Assembly (NCBI RefSeq): GCF_019320115.1 | Contig: NC_089584.1 | Location: 59,454,852 to 59,518,851 of the forward strand | Source of the DNA: Miscanthus floridulus | Taxonomy: Eukaryota; Streptophyta; Magnoliopsida; Poales; Poaceae | DNA length: 64,000 nucleotides | Direction of reading: 5' to 3' | Shown here: positions 1 through 9,919 of the stretch, piece after piece | How the letters are laid out: every line of letters begins with the position of its first letter | Position numbering within the stretch: the first letter of the stretch is position 1 | The notes under the pieces: model-generated | Database searches by the model: none | What the model saw: the letters and a program-made list of their open reading frames with translations, nothing else | Told to the model about the DNA's origin: nothing | Translations under genes and position numbers: made by a program

Positions 1-187
1 TATAAGTTATGTTTTATTCTTGTTTATAGAAATTGCTTTTCGTGCCAAACGATTAAAACTACTTTTCCTATTTTCTTGTTAAGATTTTCATTAGCACATT
101 TAAGTAACTAACCCACTATATTTATATTTTTATTTCTCAGGCTATAATCTCAGTGCTTAGTGAGCTCGTAACACCAGAGGTGTTACA
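1..187 (-). repeat. Terminal part of a Tekay-type LTR, cut by the window start
   Basis: The segment ends with a 19-nt near-palindrome, GTAACACCAGAGGTGTTAC (169-186), followed by A. The same terminal motif closes both LTRs of chromovirus M (47126 and 56547), and the bases just before it also look related. Read on the minus strand this would be the first part of an LTR starting TGTAACACC. No polypurine tract follows it on the right, so it may be a solo or truncated LTR. 188-421 shows nothing I can assign. Confidence 0.4.
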
Positions 188-421
188 AAAACATTTTAAG
201 TTTTCCTCGTCATGGAGTAGAAAAACTAAGCAAAGGAAAAATCACTTTCTCGTCAAGGAGCTTAACTTCATAGCCAATTCTCAGCAAAATCAAATGAACC
301 ATGCCACATAAAAAAGGCCGACTTAAAAAAGGCCTAGTTGTAAGACCAGGACTTCTATGATTCCAATAAAGAAAATTCCCTTCCAACACTCACCAAATGC
401 TGACAGGACTTTGGTTGCAAC

Positions 422-1230
422 ATATGCCAAGAGTGGCTGGCGGCAAGGCTGTTGACTAGAGATAATCTCAGTAAGAGGAGAAAGGTAGAGGACACTACTT
501 CTTTGTTTTGTAAAGAACAGGAATCAGTGAACCATTTATTCTTTGATTGTGCAGTAGTTCAACAAATGTGGAATATCTTGTCCAGAATGTCTGATGCACA
601 ACTTGGGGGTTCTTTAGAATCTATTGGAAAGTTTTGGCTAAGTAACAAGCGTAATGGAGTGTTAAACATTTGCACTTCTGCTGTTGTTTGGAGTGTTTGG
701 AAACTCAGGAATGATATCTGTTTTCAGAGAACACAGTGGAGGAGTATGGCTATACTTCTCTACAGAACGGCGATGCTGTTGCAAAACTGGGTAATACTCT
801 GCCCGGAGGAGAAGAAGGAAGATTTGCGCCAGAAAGCAATGCTGATCAAGAAGGAGGCCTCCCAGGTGTTATGGCTTCGCTGGATATAGATGCTGCTAAC
901 TGGCAATGGTGGGGAGGTGCATTGAGCTCGAGCCTGACAACAGGTGTGCCCAGTTGAAGATCCTGCGAAGATTGTTGAGACGTCAAGATTATGAATCGGG
1001 GAGTCACGTGATTTTCTGTTAAAGTAGATAATGGCTTAGTTTCTGTCTGCTGGTTTTTCGGTCTTGTTTAGTCTGTAACGGCGCTGTTTTCAGGCGGTTT
1101 TTGGGTTTTCTGAACTGAGATTGGTTTCTAAGTGGTATCACCACTTGCTGGGCTGTAATAAGGTACATTGTCTGTTGACCCTTGGTTAATAGACGGGGGC
1201 TCGGCCCTAAAATTCTAAAAAAAACATGCA
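422..1230 (+). pseudogene. LINE (non-LTR) retrotransposon 3' end with reverse-transcriptase zinc-binding domain
   Basis: An open frame from about 422 to 889 encodes the C-terminal zinc-binding region that follows the reverse transcriptase in plant LINEs. Visible marks are LLTRDNLSKRR, then a cysteine pair region (FCKEQES), HLFFDC, a W/I-rich stretch and WSVWKLRNDICF. The frame closes at a stop near 889. About 340 bp of 3' UTR follow and end in a short A run (1217-1225), as LINE tails do. The endonuclease and reverse transcriptase core are missing, so this is a 5'-truncated dead copy, the usual result of target-primed reverse transcription. No target-site duplication was found. The 5' boundary is uncertain. 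Confidence 0.72.
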
Positions 1231-2390
1231 AGCAATAATAATAAAATAAGAAAACATTACACTAACCATTCACAACGGATATTTAAAACGTTGTTAGCGC
1301 GTGGAACTACTCATAAAGGCGCTGTTCGCTTGTCTTACAATCCGTACTTTTCAACTTGTTTTTTCAGCCGGAACAATGTTTTTCTCTCCCAACAAATTAG
1401 TCGGAAGAGTGTTTCGGCTTTTTTCAGCGAAGCGAATCAGGCCAAAAAGTTGATATTGGTTTTAGAACTGAAAATAATAATTATTTTAAACAACTACAAA
1501 AATATTTATAGGTTCATTTTCATTCTAAAAATATTATTTACGAGGTCTAGAAAGTACTTATAAGGTTAGAAACGTATTTGTATAAGGAAGGACCGAAGGA
1601 TGTAGGAAACTTATTTATTTGGGCTGGCAGGGATCTATGCGCTATGTGCTATAGATTCCAGGGGGCAGCAGGATATTTACGCAAGACTCAGGGAATAGTG
1701 CATTAATTAGGGATAAAGGCAGGGGTTAGAGTGCAAAGTCACGTCCATGGTCCGTACACCGGTGGGCTGTGAGAGCGATCCACCGTGGGCTAGGCGCATG
1801 GTGTGGGTATTTCTAATGTATTCTGGGATTTATTTTCCTATAAGAAAACAACCATATATTGGGTGTGACGTAGGGATGATGAGAGCAAAGGCACGCACAG
1901 CTGGCTGCTAGCTTGCTCTGCTTGCTTGCGTGAGCGAGGTGTCGCGCCGTGCTCATGGTGCGTCTGCACGTGTGTGCGAGGAGGAGGCGCTGGGTGTCCG
2001 CGCTCGCGTGGCGATGCCAGGGACCTTACGGTCGTGGAAGCTGCCAGCAATGGTGCTCGCCCTGCAGTGAGCGCGGCAGCGCAACGTGCGCGTGTAGGTG
2101 CGCGGGGAGGGGCCGGGGTGGTGGAGGGATGTGGGTGCTCACCTAATGCTGAACTATGCCGAAGAAGAGATAGAGGTGGTGCGGTGGTGGCCGCCGACTA
2201 TGGCTTTGGCGGCGAACAGAGCACGCCGGTGTGCTGCTCGTGGCGCTGCTGTTGGCTTGGCGCAGAAGGGGCGCGAAGGTGCGGATAAGAAGAGGGTGGG
2301 GCGAGGACGTGGATGAGGGGCTACAACGCGCCAGAGGAACCTGAGTCCGGTGTTGTCCAGGATCGAAGATGGTCAAAAGATGAACGTCAG
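1231..2390. other. Unassigned stretch, AT-rich then GC-rich
   Basis: 1231-1900 is AT-rich with no convincing coding frame. 1900-2390 is GC-rich and holds several overlapping short frames on both strands with low-complexity Ala/Arg/Gly composition; none looks like a protein. The AT-to-GC change resembles the composition of large Tekay LTRs (compare 43451-46480), so this may be the outer part of the LTR at 2391-3141. No terminal motif or duplication marks its edge. Confidence 0.4.
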
Positions 2391-3141
2391 TTAGCATCGT
2401 CGGGAATTATTTTTTGCCCGGTTGAGACCTCGGCAGCTAGCGGCGTTCGCGCGGGAAAGGAATCTGATTCCGGTCAAGGTTTTCCGTGACCACGCGGTCT
2501 CGGGGCGGCGTGGGGCTGCCGCTCCATATGTCGGCATCCGAGGCCTCGGTCAATTGACCGCGGCTGTAGCGGCGCGGACGGAGGCAGAGGAGAGAGAGGG
2601 AGCCGGGCCGACGTCGCAAGGCATCTGAGGCGAGGACGCGGATGGCATCCGAGGCCTGGTGAGATGCAGAGCGAGGCGTGCGGTGCTTGCTCGTGTACGG
2701 GAGCGGCAGCGGCGGCCCCCTGTGTGCGTGCGTGACGGGAGGTAGGGGATGGGGCTGACGTGCGGGGTCCGCGTGTAAGAGAGAGAGGGGGAGGGAGATG
2801 AGGAGGAGGCCGGCTGGGCCTTTGGCCGTTTGGCCCAAGCAGGGGAGGGCGCGCTGGGCTTGGCCCAGGCGTGGGAGGAGGGAGCTGGTGCAGGAAACTA
2901 GCCTAAGAAGAGTTTTACATACTTAAGCATTTTTATAAATACTTTGAAACAAATTTAAACGTATTCGAAAAATTATTTCTGCTCAAGTAAAACATATGCA
3001 TATGGCATGAATGCAACAAACATTATATGTCATGTTTGATTTAGTTTATAATTTTTTTTCCTCCTCTAATAAATTTAGTCTTAGCGCTAATTTACCTTGG
3101 AAATTTTTAATTTATTGTAAAACTTACATTAGGGTGTTACA
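2391..3141 (-). repeat. 3' LTR of a Tekay-type chromovirus (copy 1)
   Basis: The right edge is exact. Read on the minus strand, the LTR begins TGTAACACCCTAATG at 3141 and is preceded by the polypurine tract at 3142-3155. The segment is closely similar to 5653-6403, which shows it is an LTR present twice. Similarity between the two starts at about 2391 (TAGCATCG). In the other copy that point is a recombination breakpoint, so the true left end here probably lies further left. Composition is AT-rich near the right edge and GC-rich inside. Confidence 0.75.
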
Positions 3142-3155
3142 ACCTACCCCTTAAA
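3142..3155 (-). other. Polypurine tract of Tekay copy 1
   Basis: On the minus strand the bases before the LTR read TTTTAAGGGGTAGGT, then TGTAACACC. This is the plus-strand DNA priming site next to a 3' LTR. It fixes the element orientation (minus) and the LTR edge at 3141. The same arrangement recurs at 6404-6418. Confidence 0.7.
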
Positions 3156-3247
3156 ATGAATCTCATCCTCGAGATTCTGTGAGGTCGGAGAACAGGTGAG
3201 GGAACTCGGCATTCAAATCTTCTCCTCTTTCCCAAGTTGCTTCGTCT

Positions 3248-4751
3248 TCAGTGTGATGCTTCCCCTGTACCTTGCACATACAAATTTTTTTTCCTTCCAG
3301 TGACCCGTTCTGATGTTTCCAAAATCTTAACCGGATACTTTGAATATGTTAGGTCATCTTGAACATTTAGCTCTTCTAGTGGCAGCTGTTCTTCAGGACC
3401 TCTCAAACATTTCTTCAATCGTGAGACATGGAATACATCATGTACTCCAGAAAGCTGAGGTGGTAGTTTCAACTGATAAGCCACTTCACCTTTCCTGCCT
3501 AACACTTGAAAGGGTCCAATATACTGAGGTGCAAGCTTCCCTTTGACATGGAACCTCTTGAGATTCCTCATAGGTGACACTTTGAGATATACAAAATCTC
3601 CAACTTCGAAGGTCAACTCTCGACGCATGTTATCAAAATAGCTCTTGTCTCTCGATTGTGCCACACTTAGGTTTTCTATGATCTCTTGAACTTGTTTTTC
3701 TGCTTGTTCTACAACGTCAGGACCAAAGACTTGTCTTTCACCAATTTGATTCCATAGCAAGGGTGTTCTGCACTTTCTTCCATAGAGGGCTTCAAAGGGT
3801 GCCATTTTAAGACTTGCCTGAAACTGTTGTTATAGGAAAACTCAGCATAAGTAGTTGCTTGTCCCATCTTTTACTATCCTTCAAGGCACAAGCTCTCAAC
3901 ATATCTTCCAAAATTTGGTTGACTCTTTCAGTCTACCCATCTATTTGCCGGTGGTATGCCGAACTAAAGTTTAGTCTCGTGTCCATGCACGCATGCAACT
4001 TCTTCCAAAATCTCGAGGTAAATTGGGTCCCTCTATCTGATACAATCTTCTTGGGTATACCATGCAGGCACACAATTTGTGACATGTATAGTTCTGCCAG
4101 TTGGCTCCCACGATATGATTCCTTGACAGGTATGAAATGAGCCACCTTTGTCAAGCAATCTACTATTACCCATATAGAGTCATATCCTGACTGTGTCCGG
4201 GGTAGCCCAACTATGAAGTCCATGCTTATTTCTTTCCACTTTCATTCTGGGATCCTCAAAGGTTGAAGCCATCCTATAGGTCTTTGATGCTCAACTTTAA
4301 TCCTCTGACATGTGTCACATAAGGTGACATATTCTGCAACTTCTCTTTTCATACCATACCACCAAAAATGTTCCTTCAAATCTGGATACATCTTTGTATT
4401 TCTAGGGTGTAGGGAATATGCTGAATCATGTGCTTCCCTCAAGATCATGTCTAGAATTTCCTTAATGTCAGGAACACATATCCTTCCTTTATACCATACC
4501 ACACATTGTTCATCTTCAGAGAATCCTGGAGCTTTGTCCTCCTTGATCAGCCTTTTAATCTCGAGGATCTTCTCGTCCATCGATTGTCCTTTACAGATAT
4601 CTTGTTCCAAAGTGGACTCAATTTCCATGGTCGCTGCCTCAGTATTTGCAACAAAACCAAGATTAAGTTTGGCAAAATCTTTATACAATTCTGGTCTTCG
4701 TAGCTTCAACATGTTGCAATAGCTCTTTTGACTTAATGCATCTACAACCAC
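3248..4751 (-). pseudogene. Tekay chromovirus integrase and chromodomain, broken by stops and frameshifts
   Basis: The C-terminal half of a Ty3/gypsy polyprotein, read leftwards. 4751-4242 holds the integrase zinc-binding domain (SLHPRNTKMY, then CDTCQRIK). 4223-3933 holds the catalytic core (MDFIVGLPRT, SDRGTQFTSRF, then TERVNQ past a stop), so the D, D and E positions are still recognisable. 3805-3248 holds the C-terminal domain (VGDFVYLKVSP, YIGPFQV) and the start of a chromodomain (YPVKILE). Breaks: a TGG codon has become TGA near 4240, and a CAG has become TAG near 3932. A one-base loss lies near 3830, and an A-run expansion near 3287 shifts the end of the chromodomain. It cannot make an active integrase. 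Confidence 0.88.
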
Positions 4752-5652
4752 ATTGGCTTTGCCTGGGTGATAGTTGATATTCAGATTGTAATCCTTTATG
4801 AGCTCTAACCATCTTCTTTGTCTGAGGATGAGGTCTTGCTAAGTGAAGATATACTTTAAACTCTTGTGGTCAGTGTATATCTTAGTCTTCTTTCTAATCA
4901 GATAGTGCCTCCAAATCTTTAGAGCATGTACTACTACTGCTAACTCCAAGTCATGGGTGGGTAATTCTTCTCATGCTTCCTTAATTGCCTAGAGGCATAA
5001 GCCACTACATGACCATCTTGCATGAGTACACATCCAAGGCCTTGCCGTGAGGCATCGCAATACACCGAAAATTGCTTTTGTTCATTTGGCATGACGACCA
5101 CAGGTGTTGTGGTTAACCTCTTCTTGAGTTCTTCAAAATTGGCCTGACATTCGGGGGTCCAAATAAAAGGAACTCCTTTCTCTAGTAGCTTGATGAGATG
5201 TCTTGCTATCTTGGAAAATCCCTCAACAAAGCGACTATAGTATCCTGCTAAGCTGAGAAAGCTATGGACCTCACTAACATTTTGGGGTGGCATCCAATCT
5301 AGCACATCTTTTACTTTGCTTGGATCCATAGATACTCCTCCTTTGGAAATGATGTGTCCTAAGAAGGAGACTTCTTCCAACCAAAATTCACATTTTTCGA
5401 GCTTGGCATATAGTTGATGATCTCTAAGGTTCTGCAACACCATTCGTAGATGTTCTTCATGCTCTTCTTTGTTCTTCGAGAAGACCAAAATGTCAATGAT
5501 AAATACCACAACAAACTTATCCAAATACTCCATGAAGACCTTGTTCATGAGATACATGAAGTAAGAACGAGCATTGGTTAAACCAAATGACATCACTGTA
5601 TACTCGTATAGTCCATATATAGTAACAAAAGTTGCCTTCGGAATATACTCGT
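4752..5652 (-). pseudogene. Tekay reverse transcriptase - RNase H, truncated and catalytically dead
   Basis: The frame read leftwards gives RT palm motifs ([19 protein letters not shown]), the catalytic-loop region, then the RT thumb and RNase H start ([31 protein letters not shown]). The first catalytic aspartate of the conserved FIDD motif is replaced: the loop reads FIID. A one-base deletion near 4945 breaks RNase H, and a CAG-to-TAG stop follows near 4840. RT fingers, protease and gag are absent, because the sequence switches abruptly to LTR at about 5653. An ATG further right (5797) lies in LTR sequence and is an accidental fusion start, not the native one. Confidence 0.88.
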
Positions 5653-6403
5653 ATAGCATCGTAGGGAATTTTTTGGCCCAGTTTGGAACTCGGTAGCTAG
5701 CGGCATTCGCACGGGAAAGGAATCTGAGTCCGATCAAGGTTTTCCATGACCATGTAGTCTCGAGGCGGCGTGGTGCTGCTGCTCCATATGGCGACATCCG
5801 AGGCCCCGATCAATTGACCACGGCTGTAGTGGCACGGACGGAGGTAGAGCAGAAGAGAGGGAGCTAGGCCGGTGTTGCAAGGCATCCGAGGCGAGGACGC
5901 GGATGGCATCCGAGGTCTGGTGAGATGCGAAGTGAGGCATGCGGTGCTTGCTCGTGTACGAGAGCGGCAGCGGTGGCCCCCTGTGTGGGTGGGTGACTAG
6001 AGGTAGGGGATGGGGCCGACGTGTAGGGTCTGCGTGTAAGAGAGAGAGAGGGAGAGGGAGATGAGGAGGAGGCCGGCTGGGCCATTGGTCGTTTGGCCCA
6101 AGTAGGGGAGGGCGTGTTGGGCTTGGACTAGGCAGGGGAGGAGGGAGCTGGTGTAGGAAACTAGCCCAGGAAGAGTTTTTTCATAAGCATTTTTATAAAT
6201 ACTTTGAAACAAATTTAAACGTGTTCAAAAAATTATTTTTGCACAAGTAAAACATATGCATATGGCATGAATGCAACAAACATTATATGTCATGTTTGAT
6301 TTAGTTTATGAAATATTTTTTCCTCCTCTAATAAATTTAGTCTTAGCGCTGATTAACCTTGGAAAATTTTAATTTATTGTAAAACTTACATTAGGGTGTT
6401 ACA
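5653..6403 (-). repeat. Second Tekay LTR copy, fused directly to the RT fragment
   Basis: Base for base this resembles 2391-3141, including the polypyrimidine and (GA)n-like stretch at about 6038-6062. Its right edge is the same TGTAACACCC start (minus strand, 6403) with a polypurine tract at 6404-6418. Its left edge joins RT coding sequence with no TG/CA terminus, so it is a recombination breakpoint. A 13-nt direct repeat (5600-5612 and 5644-5656) marks the junction. Confidence 0.78.
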
Positions 6404-6412
6404 ACCTACTCC

Positions 6413-6903
6413 TTAAAATGAATCTCGTCCTCGAGATTCGATGAGGACGGAGAAGAGGTGAGCAAACTCGGCATTCAAATCTTCTCCTCTTTTCCAAGTT
6501 GCTTTGTCTTCAGTGTGATGCTTCCCCTGTACCTTGCACATACAAATTCTTTTCCTTCGAGTGATCTGTTCTGATGTTTCCAAAATCTTAACCGGATACT
6601 CTGAATATGTCAGGTTATCTTGAACATTTAGCTCTCTAGTGTCCACTGTTCTTTAGGAACTCTCAAACATTTCTTCAATTGTGAGACATGGAATACATCA
6701 TGTACTCCAGAAAGCTGAGGTGGTAGTTTCAACTGATAAGCCACTTCACCTTTCCTGCCTAACACTTGAAAGGGTCCAATATATCGAGGTGCATGCTTCC
6801 CTTTGACATGGAACCTCTTGAGATTTCTCATAGGTGACACCTTGAGATAAATAAAATCTCCAACTTCAAAGTTCAACTCTCGACGTTTGTTATCAACATA
6901 ACT
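6413..6903 (-). pseudogene. Second copy of Tekay integrase C-terminus and chromodomain
   Basis: It is homologous to 3160-3640. 6876-6628 encodes the integrase C-terminal domain (VGDFIYLKVSPMRNLKRFHVKG, YIGPFQVLGRKGEVAYQL, VHDVFHVSQLKKCL). 6646-6413 encodes the chromodomain tail (YPVKILETSEQ, KVQGKHHTEDKATW, a short acidic end and a stop). A frame change lies near 6640. Unlike the first copy, the chromodomain reads through to its natural end. Homology stops at about 6903, where a plus-strand Tat fragment begins. Together with 5653-6403 it shows that two related elements, or two parts of one, were joined. Confidence 0.85.
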
Positions 6904-8434
6904 CTGCCCTGCATCTAGATCAGAGTCACCCTCGGGGCATGGGAGGTCCCTGTCTACTGTCCCGATTCGTCAAGGTGGGCGGTGTCCGGGCCGCTAGACA
7001 TCCACCGTCGACGACACAAAAAGCTCCACATCGTCGCCTAGGCACCCTAGGCGGTTCTCTCCCCCGCCTACGGGAAGGTCAGCCATGGTACGATCCACCT
7101 CCAGCACAACATGGATCTGCCCCGCGATCTTTGGGGGGGCACTCCCGAGCCCCCACGGTCGTCGGTAATATCCCTGTGAGAAGTCAACATGGCAGGTATG
7201 GTGCCGTGCCGACACCTCAGCTAGTCGGAAGTGCCGATCACCTTTAGCAGGCATGATTATCCCTGTCATGTGACTAGTCTAGGCCACTTTCTGCTCATCA
7301 TCGACCCCATCGTCAGATGGGCCCGCCTCATGAAGGTGTTGATGGATGGAGGAAGTGGCCTTAATGTTCTCTACATCGACACGCTAGACCGCATGGGGAT
7401 CCCGAGGGAGAGCCTCCACCCTAGTGGAGCCCCTCTTCTTTGGGATCGCTTCTTGAGTCCGTGCCATCCCCCTCAGGAGCATCTGGCTCCTCGTCATGTT
7501 CGGGGATCCCACCAACTTCTAAAAAGGAGCTCCTTAACTTTGAGGTGGTCGATTTCTCCAGCCCATACCATGCTCTAATGGGGCGGCCATGCTATGCCAA
7601 GTTCATGGCTATCCCACATTACGGCTGCCTAAAGCTCAAGATGCCCGGCCCATGAGGAGTCATTACCATGGCCTCATCCACGACCGAGGCCTACCTCTAC
7701 GAGCAGGAGGGCACGGCTCTCACCGCAGCTGATGTCGCTGCCGCCAATTTCACCCAAATTCGGTGCCATTCGAAGGAGGGACCCCTGCATAGCACTGAGG
7801 GGAGCCCGTGGTGGCCTTCTATCTAGCCGATGACACCAAGACGGTCTAGGACTACCCCCATGACCCTGAGAATCTACTTCGCATAGGCGCCGACATGTCC
7901 TCAGACATAGAGTCAGCCCTTACGGAGTTCCTGCATGACAACACCAATGTGTTTGCGTGGAAGCCCTCGGATATGCCCGACATCCCTTGCGAGATTGCTG
8001 GGCATTGCCTCAACATCAAGGCCAATGGCAAGCTGGTGCAACAGCGCCTCTGCCCCTTCAATGAAGAGAAGCGAAAGGCAATTGACGAGGAGCTCGCTAG
8101 ACTCCTAGCCATAGGCTTCATCAAAGAGGTCTTGCATCCGGAGTGGCTGGCAAACCCCGTCTTGGTCAAGAAGAAGAATGAGAAGTGGAGAATATGTGTC
8201 GATTACACGGGCCTCAACAAGGCCTATCCAAAGGATCCATTCCCCCTTCCCGAATTGACTAGGTGGTTGACTCGACCGTTGGTTGTGAGGCGCTCTGCTT
8301 TCTGGACGCATACTTTGGGTACCACCAGATTGCAATGAATCCCTCAGACCAATTGGCTACGTCCTTCATCACTCCCTTCGGTGCCTTCTTCTACACCTCC
8401 ATGCCTTTCGGCCTCCAGAATGCCGATCGTCCTA
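6904..8434 (+). pseudogene. Tat-lineage Ty3/gypsy fragment: protease to reverse transcriptase
   Basis: This is a plus-strand pol remnant. 7231-7420 carries the aspartic protease (VLMDGGSGLNVLY; DGG at the active site, as is usual in this lineage). 7520-7655 is the segment that follows it (FSSPYHALMGRPCYAKFMAIPHY, KLKMPGP) and ends in a stop. 7895-8260 is the RT start (FAWKPSDMPDIP, NPVLVKKKNEKWRICVDYTGLNKAYPKDPF). After a frame change near 8265, 8263-8430 continues with FLDAYFGYHQIAM and FITPFGAFFYTSMPFGLQNA. It ends just before the catalytic YxDD, where leader sequence of the next element starts. Both ends are abrupt joins, so this is debris and not a complete element. RNase H, integrase and LTRs are absent. 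Confidence 0.82.
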
Positions 8435-8577
8435 TGGAAGCTTGCCGGAAGGTTGAAACGACATCTGTTGTCCTATCTATTCCAAAATTCAACAGAACGG
8501 GGGTAATCCTACGAAAGCTAGCGGTATGTTTTTAGAAATCTTTACGCCAATTGTTTCCCCAGCAATGGTGCCAAAAA
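8435..8577 (-). other. 5' leader and primer-binding site of a minus-strand gypsy element
   Basis: On the minus strand the LTR end (8578) is followed by four bases and then TGGCACCATTGCTGGGGA (8573-8556). This is close to the tRNA-Asp-type primer site used by Athila and some Tat elements. The rest (8435-8555) is leader without a coding frame. It stops at the join with the Tat fragment at about 8434, so gag and pol are missing on this side. Confidence 0.65.
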
Positions 8578-9907
8578 TGCTTGTTGGTATTTATAAGTGC
8601 AAATAGAATATGAAGGATTCTACAAGCGCACAGAATACCATTGTAGCATTTTACCGGGAGTAGTCTAGGTATCGTTATTTATATTTTACCACAGGAAAAT
8701 AATGGAGTAAAGACTTATTGAGTAATAAAGGAATATCTATCAAGCAACATACCAGCATAGCTAGAGCAAGGGGTAAATGTAATGATAGGAATTATGTATA
8801 ATGACACTCAGGGGGTAAATCAATGAAGATAAATAACTAGTCAACTCATGAGAACAATGGGTGAGGTAGATTCCATGACATTCTTATTACATGGTCAATG
8901 TATATATATCCAACCAACTATAGCTAAGACTCACTCTACTCTTGTGCACTTTGGGACACCGCTATGGTAGAGTTCCGCAAAAGATAACTCTACTAACGTG
9001 ACTACGGTCCTACTATTTAAGAACCTGCTCACATAGGGTGGACTACAGAGGATAGATGGGGCTGTCACCTCCCACTGCTAAGACATGGCTAGGGAACAGG
9101 GTGCACTCACGGGTAGAGCATCATATAAGCATCATGCTTACACAAGGCTCGGCTACTTAGCCCAACCGGTAAACTTGCAGGCTAAGCACTCTATGAATTC
9201 ATACACAAAAGTAGTGATAACCTTAACTAAGCGAGATATATATTCAAAGTAGGCATAGCCATGTAGATAGGAATATGATAAATTGATAATAAGTCTTAGA
9301 AAATGTAGAAGTGAAGATACAAGGCTTTGCCAAGGCTCCAAGACTAGATCCCGAACTTGAGCATGAGCCCAACTCGACCCTCACTCCCGAGCTACTATTC
9401 TACTATATTGGAGAGTTCTAGACCTAATCCTATTGGTGTGTGTTGATCTGAATGAGAGATATGAATTAGGATTTCAGGATGGCTCTAGGGAGGGGGTAGG
9501 GGCTGCTATATATAGGTGGATCCATCAATTCTAAGCCCTTAGATCAAACTGACCTTGAGCAACGGCATAGATTTGATCTTTAAGGTGGTGGAAAACCGAC
9601 GTTGAAAGGAGAGTCTTTTGGTGTTGTCGGTTGCCCCCCATGTCAACCACTTGGTTCGATCTTTGGTGGAGAGTCTTTTGGTGTCTTTTAGAATCTTCTT
9701 GAGTTGTTTTCATTGCGGATAAACATGATTTAATCTAACGATTGGGTCCACCTTGATGATTTTCTGAATAAGTCCTATGTAAACACAGATTCACCAAAAC
9801 TTGAGGAATTCATTAGTTTAAACCCCTATTCCTATGTTGGTGATCATATTTATGCATTTATATAAGTTACATTGATGATTTATGATGAACGTTAACTACC
9901 GTCAACA
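8578..9907 (-). repeat. LTR of an Athila/Tat-type element, flanked by both PBS and polypurine tract
   Basis: The minus-strand LTR begins TGTTGACGGTAG at 9907 and ends CCAACAAGCA at 8578, 1,330 bp in all, with TG/CA termini. A primer-binding site lies beyond its 3' end (8556-8573) and a polypurine tract beyond its 5' end (9908-9919). The LTR therefore has internal sequence on both sides, the signature of a recombined or tandem element. Inside it, GAGAGTCTTTTGGTG occurs twice (about 9608 and 9668). No coding frame. Confidence 0.78.
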
Positions 9908-9919
9908 AACTCCCCCAAG
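9908..9919 (-). other. Polypurine tract of the minus-strand gypsy element
   Basis: Minus-strand reading is AAGCTTGGGGGAGTT, then TGTTGACGG. It marks the 3' end of the internal region lying to the right and sets the right edge of the LTR at 9907. Confidence 0.7.

Noticed and set aside
1926..2316. Overlapping GC-rich frames on both strands
   Set aside because: Low-complexity Ala/Arg/Gly composition, no motif, and they sit in probable LTR sequence.
5697..5797. ATG at 5797 as start of a 285-residue RT protein
   Set aside because: The first 45 residues translate LTR sequence; the frame is open across the chimeric joint by chance.
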